Source: Volvox africanus
Lineage: Eukaryota; Chlorophyta; Chlorophyceae; Chlamydomonadales; Volvocaceae
Assembly: GCA_030268105.1 (NCBI GenBank)
Contig: BSDZ01000015.1
Span: 1,196,001 to 1,260,000, forward strand
Direction: 5' to 3'
Length of the DNA: 64,000 bases
Part shown: piece after piece, positions 1-13,200 of the stretch
How the letters are laid out: each line of letters starts with the position of its first letter
Position numbering within the stretch: the stretch's first letter is position 1
The notes under the pieces: generated by a model
The model's database searches: none
The model's input: only the letters and a program-made list of their open reading frames with translations
What the model was told of the DNA's origin: nothing
Made by a program: the position numbers and the translations under genes

Positions 1-653
1 TACTTACAAGAAAGATGTGCCTCTCACTAGAACTGGAGTGATGTTATGCCTGTAGTAGTATTAAGCTTGTTACTTGATACAGCTCTCGGTAAGGCCCCAG
101 CCGCCGCCCGGTAGCATTACCAAACCCTCTTGGCCCCCCCCATATATATATGAACATAGGGGGGGGGGGTAAGAAGTTATGGCTTTTACAGGTTCGGGGT
201 CTCGCTGATACCAGCAGGCACACATTACTCACGAATCACGGGAGACGAGACGAAGGCCACGAGTCTCTCTGGGCACGGAGCATGTTGAAACCCTAAGCAT
301 TCAGCAACTCGCTGCAGCGCAGCAAACCGCCTTGTTGGAGAAAAGAAATGTGTAAAACCGGGGAGGATGGAGAGAAGGAGACGGCTCGCCGGGATGTTGT
401 GACATGTCCCCGGCGCCAACTTGCACGGCAATACCAATGCGTATTGTCGTACGCATTGTCGTACGTGACACGTTTTCCTTTCTCTTTCTCTTGACATGCC
501 CCTTTATACTCCGTTAAGCAGCAAACCCCCCGATCCGTACAACCGTCATGTCCAACGACCCTAATACCCATGTGCATAACTGACTTCCTCTATATATATG
601 CTGCGCAACGAGCTACCACCGTATTACCTAACTACCTAACAGCCATATACCGG
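1..653. other. 3' flank of the PSMD5 homologue
   Basis: No gene seen. It probably holds the 3' UTR of the PSMD5 homologue. A reverse-strand TGTAA word at 186-190, and another at 4-8, are the candidate polyadenylation signals. Confidence 0.4.
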
Positions 654-1968
654 TCACGCACCGCCCCCGGCCCCACGTGATGCCACAAAATGTTCGCCAT
701 GCATCCTACTCGCAGTCGCCGCCGCCGCTGCCGTGCCATCTCCCTCCGCGCCGTACGGCCCTGCCCGTACCACCGCACGTACACGTTCCACTGTAGTCGG
801 AGCTGCCAGCGTGGAGATGAACGCAGCATCGTTATTCGCCGCCGCCGCCGCTGACGATACGGTGGACCACAACGACGCCGCCGCCGCATGACGCCAGCTG
901 CAGGCTGCAGCTCCACTTTCGGTGGTTGTGTCAGTGATTCTGTCGTACAGGTCCGGCGTCGTAACCAGCTCCACAGCAAACCAGCTTCGGAGTGATAGCG
1001 CGGCGATGCACCTGAGGAGAGGAGGAGCCGCGCGGGACGGCGCGGGTCACCGACAAACATGTTTGTTAGGAAAACGAAAAATCAAAACACGGGAAGCGAA
1101 CAACATCAAGAACAGAACGGTAAGCGTAAGTCATGCCATGCGTTGCCGTACCGTACCGTACCTGTACGCCGCCAATTTGAGCTCCAGAAAGGGTTGCTGG
1201 AGCATCCCCGCCAGTACCTCCCCGGGCCGCCGTAATCCGCACGCGCCGTACATACCCTGCCGGAGCCCCTCCTCGCACTGCCGAAGACGGGAGGAAAAGG
1301 GGGAGGGGGGAGGGGGGAAAGGGGAGGGAGACGAACATCGAAACGCTGGTAATGATCGCTGACAAAGCCAGGACTAACCGTCAAGGATGACTGACTGTTG
1401 TCCTCGCCGACGCGAAGACCCAAAAAAACGTAAACTAGGTTGCCGCCAAGGCCGCGATGAAAAGCAGGGAAAAACTCAATCGAAACTAGTATACTATCCT
1501 ACTAACCCTAAGTATACTATCGGCCTCGCTGCTGGCGGCGAAGGAAAATCGCGGAAAAAAGAAAAAACTGAGCTGACCGCTGGTAGTTATCATGCACGTG
1601 CTCCTCCCGACCCCCCTGTATAGCATCAAACTAACGCGCCTTGGCCCGACCGACCCACCAACCCGACCCGGGCTAGCACGATGACCGCGCGCGCTAACCA
1701 ACCAAGCGAAGCTCGGACCTCACGCGAACTCACCTTTGGCGGAACCGAAGCAAAGCGCAAAGATGTGCACATGCAGTCAGCACGAAGGGAAAGGGGAGGA
1801 GGTAATGGGGGATGAGGGGTAATAACGGGTTTCACACCAAGTATGCATATGGAATGGCTGATGGGCGCACGGGAACGGCCGGACGGCAGAAACGACCTGT
1901 CTGCAACTGACAACCTATATCCGCCTCCCAACCGACATCATAACCCACGACAAAAAATAATTAAATAG

Positions 1969-2033
<65 letters not shown>

Positions 2034-4771
2034 AGTCGAGAGCGACATACAAGTCGCAGCGACGCACGAGACGCCACTTTCCCAACCCCTTGTCCTCTGC
2101 ACCTCTCTACACCTGCATATATGCACATCACGCATACACGAGATTGCAAAGATAAAGGAGCGCGGTGCCGTACACATGTGTTTACCGGCTACGTGGTCTG
2201 TACCTGTGGCAGTAGCAAGGCGGCCTCCCTGGATCTCTCCGCCCCGGCACGCTCCAGCCCCGCCACCGACGCCACCGCGTGCAGCGCCGCCATCCGGACC
2301 TCGGAATGCGGGGAGCGGCCAAGCGCGCGCTCGCAAAGAGCCTGGCGGTTGGAGGTTTTACAGTTATGCTGTTGGCGACGTTTCCTAATTCTTGGGGTTT
2401 TAGGGTTTTACAAATGACAGATGATGTCCTGTTAGGCGCCATTCGGTCGGTTAACCCAAAGCCTGCAAGTCTTAAGCTTGGGCTGGCACCTACGTAGCGG
2501 CCTTAAATCTGCAAAGTCGAAAAGAAAAAAACGCTTCGCGAGATAGATGGGGAAAATTGGACGACGAACGGGGAGCACTGCCGTACACACGATGTCGTAC
2601 CACATATACAATCTGAAGCACGTGTAGGTGACCCCAGCCTGGCAACGTCTTTCCTTCTTTTTCCTCCCGGTACTGCCGGCCAGACCAATACCATGTTACA
2701 TAAAAATTCCGACCCCTGGGACTAACGGTCCCCAACGGTTGCAACTCGCAAGAAAACGCCAGTAACCCAACGAACCTCAACGAATCCCAACTGATTACAA
2801 CCGTCTTTGCCTGACTCACCTGCGTTAGCGGCTCGTCCGAAAGTACGAGCTGAGCCCCAACTGTCGATTGCCCCAAAGTGCCCAACGCATCCAACCCACA
2901 CGCCTCCGCCGCCACGCTGGCGTTGCCGCGGTCGTCAAGTACGGCCCGTACGGCGGTTAACAGTGCCGGCGCCGCCGCCAGAATGGGTTGGAGCCCCGCC
3001 GCCGCCGCTGCCGCTGTCGCAGGCACGTTATTGGCTGCCGCGCCATTGCCACCGCCGAGCGCCGCCGCCAAGGTTGCCGTCGGCAGCGCCTCCGGCAGTA
3101 TACGATGAAGGATTGCCGCCACCAGCGGCAATGCCGCATCGGTGAGGTTGGGATCCGAAACCAGCGCTAACAGCTGCGGCAGCGCGATACCGGCCAGCGT
3201 CGCCGCCATGCCGTCGCCGCCGCCGCCGCCCAATAGGCCTTCTAGCAGTTGCAGCGCCGCTAGGCAAGCAAGTGCGTCAGCAGGGTCCGCCAACTGATCA
3301 AGCAGCGGCTGTAGCAGCCCGGAGCTGCGCAGTAGCTGCAGCCGCTCGTCGTACGGCAGTGCAGCTTCCGACGGGGCAGCTGTGCTGGTGCTCGCCGATA
3401 TTGCTTCAGCGATGTGGTGGTAACCGTTTTCCAACGGCCTTTGTACGGGAACGTGATCGGGAAAGATCGTATAGCGGCTGTGACAGAGTAGTGCGTACAA
3501 TTTTGACAGTGATAAATTTTGCGACATATATATATATAGGGTTTCGGAGCCATATATATATATATGGTTCCGAAACCACATGAATGTTGTGACAGACATG
3601 CCAAAGATAGGGGATGACGTGGAAAAAACGTTCAATATTGTGCTATCCCATGAAGGCTCGGCGTACAAATCCCGTACCTTCCTTCCGTATTGCCAGCCGC
3701 CAGTTCCAAGGCCAATGCCAGCACCCGTAGCCGTACGACACCTCCCAGCGCATCTGACACCGCCGCGGCTGATAGCGCCGCTGAGGGCGCATAACCAGGC
3801 GTTAGGAACCGCTTGAGCGCTGTCAAGCTACTGCTGCCGTACGTGCGAAGAGATTTGGCGGCGGTTGCCGCCACGGTGGGTTCGGGATCCGACAGCATTC
3901 GTACAAGCTGTAGACAGACCACCTCTGTCACACCGCCATCACTATCCTCGCCGCTAAGACCGCCGTACTTCCGTGCTTGGCTCATGAGGAGAGTGCCGTA
4001 CTCTTCCGCGGCTAAGCGACGGAGGGGAACCAAGTGCGCAATGCTTGCAGCTTCCAAATACGGCATTGCGTTTGGCAACGTGGAGGAGCCTGCGGGGGGT
4101 GTCACGGGCGCAAAACACACTCGTCACCGCGAAGGTGCAAAAACCCGGAAGGTAAGACTATCACACTCGGAGGAGTTGCACGTAGAAGAAGATGTCAGGG
4201 AAACGGGCAGACCTGTGAAGTACGAACAACAATTATGGCAATTTAGAAGGTATCGCAGCTTGTTTTTGCCAGCATCACGTTGACAATACAGAGGGTACAC
4301 CGTACTAGGACGAACAAGTCCTGGTAGACGGACAAATGAGCTAAGGTAAAGATTACATCAGTAATAGACCAGGCTGTTAAACATGAGGCCAAATATGCAG
4401 CTAACGCGGGATAGTGCCGCCTGGGACACAAGTCAGCTGCTCGGCACAACCCGCATGAACCTGACACGGAGATTCGATTACCTAATTCCGTCGCAAGGAG
4501 TCTTCCAAGGGTGTCAGTAATCAAATCTACATCTGATCCACCTTGTGCGCTAGCAAGCGCCCTACGAAGCGAAAACATGTGCGGAAAATTTCGGGTTGCT
4601 TCCTGATAGCTTGCAGGTGCAAATCGCAGCAGGTGCAAACCTGAATATTCGTTCAAAAGGGAACTCGGATAAGAATCCATGCGCTTGGGCGTCTGTCAAA
4701 GATTGCGGCAAGGAATGGAGCTCTCTGCAGGCTTCCACGAGCTCAGGCAAGTCTCCGCGTCCTAAATCCAT
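654..4771 (-). CDS. PSMD5: PSMD5/S5b-like 26S proteasome assembly chaperone (7 exons)
   Basis: ARM/HEAT-repeat protein of the 19S base-assembly chaperone family; known members bind the ATPase subunit PSMC2/Rpt1 in the cytosol and nucleus. Exons on the minus strand: 4771-4641, 4561-4482, 4089-3678, 3438-2820, 2341-2204, 1277-1162, 1011-654. All junctions are GT-AG and phases match, giving about 617 residues (human about 504; the excess is Ala/Gly-rich loops). Supporting segments are SEVRMAALHAVASVAG (2341 exon), MLQQPFLELKLAAYR (1277 exon) and FAVELVTTPDLYDRI (1011 exon), which follow the order of the PSMD5 C-terminal repeats. The start is the ATG at 4771, the first in the exon that opens the frame. 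The exon 4 acceptor (CAAAG) is weak and could lie a few codons further in. The nearest volvocine TGTAA polyadenylation word on this strand is at 190-186. The family call comes from pattern recall, not a search. Confidence 0.82.
1972..2033. repeat. (AT)n followed by (AG)n microsatellite
   Basis: A run of alternating TA of about 36 bases passes directly into an AG run of about 23 bases. It lies inside the PSMD5 intron between exons 2341-2204 and 1277-1162. Confidence 0.95.
3540..3577. repeat. near-perfect palindrome in PSMD5 intron 3
   Basis: Two 19-base arms starting GGTTTCGGA and ending TCCGAAACC meet at an AT-rich centre. One mismatch becomes a G-U pair in RNA. It sits in the intron 3677-3439, about 100 bases before the 3' splice site. 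The GGTTTCGGAGC word also occurs singly near 6073. Confidence 0.85.
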
Positions 4772-7700
4772 CCTAGAATTTATTTCCTAACGATAAAATC
4801 ATCACAGGAAGAGCAATTCTCTGGTTGCGACTCAATCGACCAGAGATGTCGGGAACGCTAAACTACAAAAGTTGCAGCAATCTTCGTTACGCCTGCGCAT
4901 GAGGATTTATAAGTCTGGATTAAATTCTGGAAGCATACCTTAATCATTGGCTTCGGGGTCTGGTCACAAGTATACAACACACAAGTCAGGCACAATTACG
5001 ATAGGCATCAGTCAACCGCTGCCAGACAACCGCCTTCTTGGAGGCTGTGACAGTGTGGCTGTGGCACCTAGCCACGTAGCCATTGTAGCCTTAGCATGGC
5101 GCGACAAGCTTAGAGGCACAACATCTAGTATTATACATCAACCACTGAACTCATTTACGCGGTGATGAGCGTGACGAAAAATGTGACCAAGTGCGAAGTT
5201 TCCTTACTTTTCGTACTTTTCCTTTTACTAATGACACCAACGTGACATATCTGAATTTGCTGCATAAGCCATACATCTCAAAGTTTCGTTCGACGATTTA
5301 ACAGGTGTAGTTATGGAGGAATTTATAGCAGCAACAACGAACCCTGACGAGCTGTGGTGCCGCCACATCCTCTACCTGCGGGCCTTATCTTTTTCATGAA
5401 GATTGCCGTGAAGGGTTGAAGGTGAAGGCGGCTAAGGGGCAAGAGGCAAAGAGCTGCAGACGGTCCTAAGAAGACGTACCTCGGATCGATTCACATAACG
5501 ATAACAATAACAACAAAATAAAGAAGAACATGTTTCGGTTGGTTTACAAAAAGAAAGGCGAAAAGCGTTCAAATCCGGTCCCAGGGCCGCAGATCAGCGC
5601 TCCTGCCGCCCCCCATTGACCTGTGTCCCGGCCAACTGACTACATGGCCGTTAAACCCGTTACAATTGCTAACTACCAACGAACATAATACTTGACGCTA
5701 GCACGTGTTCACGACGTCCTTCCACATTGAATATAGCTAAAGGACACCAAACAGGAGATGGGCACGTAAATGGCATTGGCTATTACTTACCTTCGCAACC
5801 GCATATACATACACATGCCGTACAGTACTAAAAGTACCGTACATACATCGCTTAATCGCTTAATGGCAATTACGGAAAAGCCTGAAGCCCCTGTCAAAGC
5901 CTTTGTAAGCTCTGTCGTACACAGGCTTTCCATGTTGCGGCCAACTAAATGTACGCCGCTACTTAAAACGCGCTACGACATCGCCGACGTAACAGCTGCG
6001 GTACCCGGCCGTCATCGCCCCAAATGAACCAACCCTTGTAAATGAACCGTTGAAACAACGGAACGGAACGGTTAGGGTTTCGGAGCATAAATGATCCCAC
6101 ACGGGGCATGGTTTTCAAAACCCTCGACTTCGCAACCCACGCGCCGTCTTCCGGTATGGCTGGGGACGTGTCCTTGAGAGAGCCGACGACACCTTACTGA
6201 CTTCCAACCAACCAACCAGATGATCCCAGACAGCCGAGACATCAACCAACTAACCAATAACCGTTGAGAAGTGATCCCTGATACATTCCAAAATTAGGGC
6301 GCCAAATCCGCCGGTCATCCACGTCGCAAGGGCGAGAGTGCAGCCCCCTTCCATAAGCCGCTTGCCGGCCCTCACCCCGCACAACCCTCACCCCACAACC
6401 ATCTGCGCTCAGTACAAAAAAAGGTACGGTACGACGTTGTACAATATATGTACGTACAACGTACGATGTACCCTAAGCAGTAAGTAAGCTAAGTACGGAT
6501 CCCCGTCCGTGAGCGATTACATCGCTGCGGACAGCTGCTGCTGTTGGTCGTGATGCTCGCTCCTCTTGGTGCGCTCAGCCCAACCCCTCCATCCGTTGGC
6601 AGGGTGCCGGAAACAGAGTCCGGCGAGAATGGGAAAGTGTGTGCTGGGGTGCCGTACCCGCACACATACACATACATACACGCGCAGCAAATGCCCCGGA
6701 GACACGGCAATATTCATTATTCTCGAGGAAACGCTTTTCACACGCCGGGGAGAAGCAATGTCACAAAACGGGCCTTTCGTTGGAGCGAAAAACGGCGGTA
6801 ATGGCCTCCGAAACCAACCCGGCATCGATTATTTCGTAAAATGTACGGGAGGGCTTTTTCCGGAGCCAACTCTGCCACGTCCTTGGCCCCAACATGTCCA
6901 TACTATAGCTCCAGACTCACCTCTGCCGCGGATATGCTATGGACGCGGTTAGCTCGAAGCGCGTTAGGATTGTAATATAATGTACGGCACCCACATTATG
7001 CCGCCTCATTACCACCATCACACATAACCACCAAGTTTCTCAAATTCTCTCCGCCCCCTTACCCCCTCCCCCGGTTCCGACACGCTAACGACTGCCGATT
7101 TCGACATGGCCACCAGTGGGGTGCAACGGCTTTAACATTGACGCCGTACTGCACACCGATGTTAGCCTTAAGATTGCGTTTTCAGTTATAACGCGTAACG
7201 AATATTCAAGCCGCGGAGTGTGTGCAGTTACTGCCGTTCATTGCAGCTAACCCCGACAAACACATTCCGCTCATGCCCCTACCGCGGCTCATCACATGCC
7301 AACCACACCAACCAACCAGACCCACTGCCGAGGGCGTCCACCAAACCAACCTCTCTTGCTGCCTGTGAAGACAATGATCGCCCGAAGAAACCGTCAACCG
7401 TCAACCGCTAACCCAGGGGTCATATCCATGATATCATGCATGAATGCGCCGTACAGTGCGGACGCACGACACACATCCACATCCCAGACGGATTGCGGCT
7501 ATGTGACATGTTACTTGTGGTTAGGATTGCCCGTACACATGGTTTTTGCCGTACAGCATCGTACTTGCAGGACACATCGGATTAGCCAAATAGTGCGAGG
7601 CCTGCGCAGGGAGTCGTGAAGGGGGAGGAGCCTTCCCCCGGAGGGAAAGCCATAACGCCAGATGAAGCAAAAACAAAATTAACGGGTGCGCGACTCAGGG

Positions 7701-10212
7701 TTTTACTGCCATCCGAAAGTCCTTCTATGTAAACGATGAAACAAGTGTGTTCGTGTGGTCGTACGATACCCGCACGCGCGTACACCACTATCATCACTAT
7801 CACATCATCATCTTTCATAACCTTTTCGTACATCGTCGGGGTCTGCGATTGCAGCCGTACTTCACCAACCCGTGGGTCACAACCATGCCGGTCCGTGTTT
7901 GGGAAATCGGGGAGACACTCTCCCCTCCCCCTCCTCTCCGCGCTTTCTCCCCCCTTAACCCCCGGGTGGGTAAAACCCCATTACCTCTCTTGCACCTCTA
8001 CCCAAGTCCACTGTTTGCCGTACCTACTTCCCAGGCCCCCACCAGCCCTAACACGGCATCATGCTCCCCCCAACCTTATGGAAAGTGAGCAATGCGGGTG
8101 CGGGCACATTCACAGCTCATAATTGCCTGTTTTGAATGACACACGGAAGAATCCGAAAATTCGCCCATCGCAAACCGATAACCGAAGCTCCACTAAGCGG
8201 AGGTCATATGCCCCATTAGGCTACCAAATCAGGCAATTAAACAACACCCACCGGCGGCAACACGAAATATTAATACATTTAGATGCACTTGGTTGAAGCT
8301 GCTCAGCGCGTGTGGAGCCAAGAAGGGTTGGTTACCCGGGCACCACGCAGTCCGTCGCACGATTGGGAACTCGCTTCACACAGCGCACCACAGCGCAGCA
8401 TATCGCAACAGACCGCAGCGCAGCGTAGCATCGGGTGGTGGTGCAGCTTAGCGCCGTGCAACATGATGCAGGTGGTCATCTGGTGGCGAGCTGTTAGCGC
8501 CGCGCAGGGAATCAAAACTGCCAAATTTCATCAGGCCCATATAACCAAATGGTCGACCCCACGAAGCCCGAAGCACGCTCTCGCCTTTCCCTTACAACAC
8601 CCCAATACTCATATCTCAAAGTACAAACAAAGCCATCCTTCAGGACGAACGGGAGAGTTTTGTGGCATTCGGTTTAAAAACCACCAACCACCAACTACCA
8701 ACTACCCCTCCCGCCCGCCTGACCCGTCAACCTTCACTTACACTCGTGATTTTCCCTAAGGTATCGCACCGAAACCTCTCCTACATGTCACAGCAAATGT
8801 ACGACGACCTCGCTTTTTAAAATGGTACGAAATAACATATGGATCGTCTTTTATTACATACAGCTGCAAATAAAACCCATGGGGAGACGACGTCAGCACA
8901 AACTCATGTTGGTTGTTGGCGCCAACAACCAAACCTCAGCTGGATTCTGTCAACGGAACCAACGGCCGTACACTTCTCCCATCGGCCCCCAAATAAGCTT
9001 TAGAAGTCTATTTTCATGCGCCATTCTTATGCTTGTAGGTCGCTACGTCTTTTCCGTATACACGCAGCGCCCTTTTGGAACAAGTTTCCTAAGCCAATAC
9101 GGCATACTTACGCGCCGCAACGTGCCGTAACATGATACCGTTGTATACGGTTACGCCATGAGGAGGCTCAAGCTACAACAGCAAAAGTGCAATTGCCGTT
9201 ATGACAAGGAGCTCACCAAGGAGCCCATGACGCACGGTTTGCTTGTACGGCTGTACAGCTGTACATCGAAATGGTACGGCTGCACCCTTCATTCACCTTC
9301 ACGCACGCCTGCATCAGGGCTACTCTGCATCTCACATCAACTCCCTCTTGATCTCTTACGTCATTTCCGCTGTAGTACAAAAAACGACAAACGACGTAAC
9401 CAATCTGCCGCCAACCGGGTGTACGATATATATATACACGTACAATGTACGATTATCCATTATCATGCGCTCTGCTTGAGACAGCACACCCGTTCCGTCC
9501 CATCCCGAAACTGGCACCTCTTACCACACATTTTTCAAAATAGAGCTCTATCATCACTCCTCTCGTCCTGTCGTACCACCGGGTATAAATGAACTCCCTG
9601 ATGAAATAACTCATTTTATTGGTAGGATACGGGCCGACATGCGTTGTGTCTCTTGCCTTGCTTGGAAATGTAACAATGCTAATTCCGCGGAACATGAACT
9701 TCATGATCGCATTTTTTTATGACACAATGTACGATGCCGCTGTTCGTACATGCATCCTGCCCTCTGTTATTGGCCGCACGTCTCTTCGTCGTTACGCCAT
9801 CAGCCATTTTACGCCATTATTTCCTCAAGGAAAAGGATTCGTTGCATGGAAAGAAATCGGCACCGGTCCTGGGCACCGCTGTGTAGCGCGTTACGATGGT
9901 TGCAAGAATAGTTTCGTACGACTCCCCCCATCGTACTGCACCTGGTTGTCGTACTGTAATACGAAAATTGATATACCAATGTAAGGAAGGTAGACCAGAA
10001 CAAGGCAACCGGAAGCTCACGCTAGTGCTGCTACTTGTGCGGCTGCTGCCACCCCCGCGGCGGCAGCAGTAATAGTGGCGGTTATTTCCGTTGGCACCGC
10101 AATCACTTCTACCAAACCCGCGGCGGCCGCCATCGCTGCATCTGCTCTAAGCCTTCGTATTCCGTTGCTAGAACTGTTACTGTTTCTGCAATGCTGATGC
10201 TGATAGCAACTG
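4772..10212. other. intergenic region without a supportable gene
   Basis: Lies between the 5' end of the PSMD5 homologue and the 3' end of the TKL kinase, both on the minus strand. Open frames here are short, lack domain-like segments and do not join across splice sites. GTAC words and short GTAC palindromes are very frequent, for example at 6420-6475. The part next to 4771 should hold the PSMD5 promoter, but no clear TATA element was seen. The part just below 10213 should be the TKL 3' UTR. Confidence 0.55.
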
Positions 10213-13200
10213 CTAATGCTGGTAGCTCGACTGCGGTCGCATGTTGTTGCGTCTACGAAAGTCCGACAGCTTCTCAAGCTGCCGTACAAGCTCGTCCGCT
10301 GTGGGCCTTACGGACGGAAGCTGGTGCCAGCAGCGCTCGGCCAGTGCGCGGTAGTTGGCCGGCATCCAGCTGGGAAGGGTCGGGCGTAGCATTCTGTGGG
10401 CAACTGCATTTGCGATCTCTTGCGCGGACATTCCCTCGTACAGCCGCATACCACACAGGACCTGCCGGGGAAAGGAGGGCGGGGAAGTGGGAGGGGAAGA
10501 GGGAGGGGAAGAGGGAGGGGAAGAGGGAGGGGAAGAGGGAGGGGAAGAGGGAGGGGAAGAGGGAGGGAAAGACGAATACACGAGCAACCTGATCCTGTTG
10601 TTGAGACGCCGCTATGCTCGCTGTATAACTACTAATTGCGATGGTGTAGAGGGAGCAGAAATGCGAGGGGCTGCGGGGAAGCCGTGCGGGGAAGCCGTGC
10701 GGGGACAGGAGCATCCATCCGGAGGGGGTATGGAGGGCGGGGACGAAAGCTCTGAGCAGCATGTCCCCCTAGCGGGATCCAAACCCTAAACAACAGAAAT
10801 CCAAATCCCCATAACCATACCTGGTACATGATGATGCCAAAGGCTGCGATGTAATTATTGCAACATCACCATCGCCACGGGCGGTGGGACGCAGACCGGA
10901 GGGGTGTATGGACGGGTTGTACGGCAGCCAGAGGAAACGACGACCGGCGGCGATGGTTCATATGGCGAATTACAAGCAAAAATGGGATGAAACAGGGTAT
11001 TGGAAACTTTACAACTAATGGGAGTCACAGAAGAGAAATGGGAGGGGATTATGAGGACTGGACCCAAACTCGACTTTGCGATGAACCCGAAGTGTGATGC
11101 GAGTGCAAGTAGGCGTTTAGGGTTTCACGAACTTGGTTGTCTTGGAACCGCGAGAACCGAGGAAAGTGTATAGCAAAGTCATGGCGTGATAGTCCGTGAG
11201 CTCATGTAGCACCGCGTGTCCTTTACCTTCTCCCCTCGTCCCCCCCTACTTTCTCTTCCTCCCCCCCCCCTATACACACACACACACACACACCATCACT
11301 TCACACACCCACATACCGTAGATGTCGACTGCAGCACCCAGGCTCTTCTTTCCTGCAGGCGGGACAAGGAGCATATATATATAGGTCAAGAGGTCAGGCC
11401 GTTAGGTGGCCGTTGCCGCAGACAGGGCGATCCGGCAAACCAAATCATAGTCAGTACGATATGGACTTTACAAATAGATGGTAATGTATAAATGACCTTA
11501 TTTCCGGCAGGTCCCGTGGCTTATTTGTTAATTTATTAATTGAATCATGATCATGTTTATAGTTTTATATTGTATATAGACATATACCTCCAAGCTGGGC
11601 CGCGCTTAAGGGCCTGCGCTTCCTCATCGACACTCTGACTTACCCATGAAAACCTCGGGGGCGATGTGGGTGATCGTCCTACGTGTGTATGCGAGTGCAG
11701 AGGCAGGGACGGGTGTGTGTAGAGTACGACACAAATATGGACAAAGGACGGAAAATTGAAATCGAGCGAAAAATGGAGCGAACGACGACGGTAGTTTTTT
11801 CAACACACGACGGTAGGTTTTCCCCTCCATTTCTCCTCCCCTCCCTTCCCTCGTCTCACGATCCCCCTCCCCGTTCTCACCAATACCCAACCCCTCTCCT
11901 CATCCCCTCATCCCCTCATCCCCTCATCCCTGATGGCCCCACCCGCTCGCCACCGCCTCGTCGATCACAAGCTGCCCATGCTCATCGTGCGCCATGGTCT
12001 TAGCGAGGCCGAAATCTGACAGCTTGGCGGTGAAGCCCCGGGGGTCCCGCGGGGCGGTCTTGAGGAGGACGTTCTGAGGCTTCAGGTCGCAATGGACCAG
12101 ATGGAGGGAATGCATGTGACGGAGAGCCAGAGCGATCTCCAAGAGTGTGGCGTACACGGACTGGGGCGGGCAGTGGAAACGGCAGGGGGGGGGAGAAAGG
12201 GAAGCGGGGAGGAAACGGGGTAAGGGAGGGGGTGAGCTAGGGTTTCGTGTCTAGGCACGGAAGGAGCAAGGAAGAAGGAGAGTGACGGGACGCGACGCGA
12301 CGGGGAAAGGAAAGGTTCCGGAGCCGGTGGTGACGTAGCGTGTGAGTGGATGAACGACCTTAGAGCCTCAGCATCTACGGGGCTTCACACTTGCAGTACA
12401 CACTTAGAGTTTCGACAACCCCTGCGAGCACCCATGTAGACACACACACACACACACACACACACACAAGAAGGCAAATCCAGTGCAGTGCCAGTCAAAT
12501 CATGTGTGGCAGGGGGTGAAATGTTTAGTAACCCGTACGACATCTCTCACCCGCATGCTGACGGCCAGTAGCCCCTTGGAGGCTCGTCCGCCAGCCCCGG
12601 GATCTGTTGAAAATATATACGTGTGTGTGTGTGTGTGTGTATAGGGATGAGGGTTTCGGGTGAAATGGGAGAAATGGTGAGGGTCGGGCAGAACAAGCGA
12701 AGTATCAGGACCGCCGATAAGCATTTGACACACAAACACAAACACAAACACAAACACACAGACAGAGGGGTAGGCGGATTACGGAGCGGATGACGTGGAT
12801 TCTGGTTGGATCCGGTCGGGTCTGTCACCCACGACGTGACAGGGTTGACTTCCTGTGCCCCATGAAGTACGTATTATGTCAAGGTAAACCTACGACCCGC
12901 TCCCCCACCCGCACACGTATATACCCAACCCCCTCCCTTCCCCCCCCCTTCCAACCCCCCCCCTTTTCTCACGGTTGACCTCCAGCCTCTCGAAGAACAC
13001 CCGCTTCTGAATGGCGTCCGACAGACTCCCCGCGTCCATGTACTCCATCACGAGGGCCACGGAGATGCCGCCTGGGAAGGGGCACGGGTCGGGTTTTACA
13101 GGTTTTAGGGTTTTAGGGTTTGACATGCAAGTCCTATCTGTTAGATCGGGTCCTGGTCGGGCGGTTGGGCTTCCAGTCTCAATATGATGCGCTTTCCTTT

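Noticed and set aside
10396..10635. Gly-Arg and Arg-Glu-Gly-Lys repeat frames
   Set aside because: They are translations of the 12-bp minisatellite in the last TKL intron, with no start context or neighbours.
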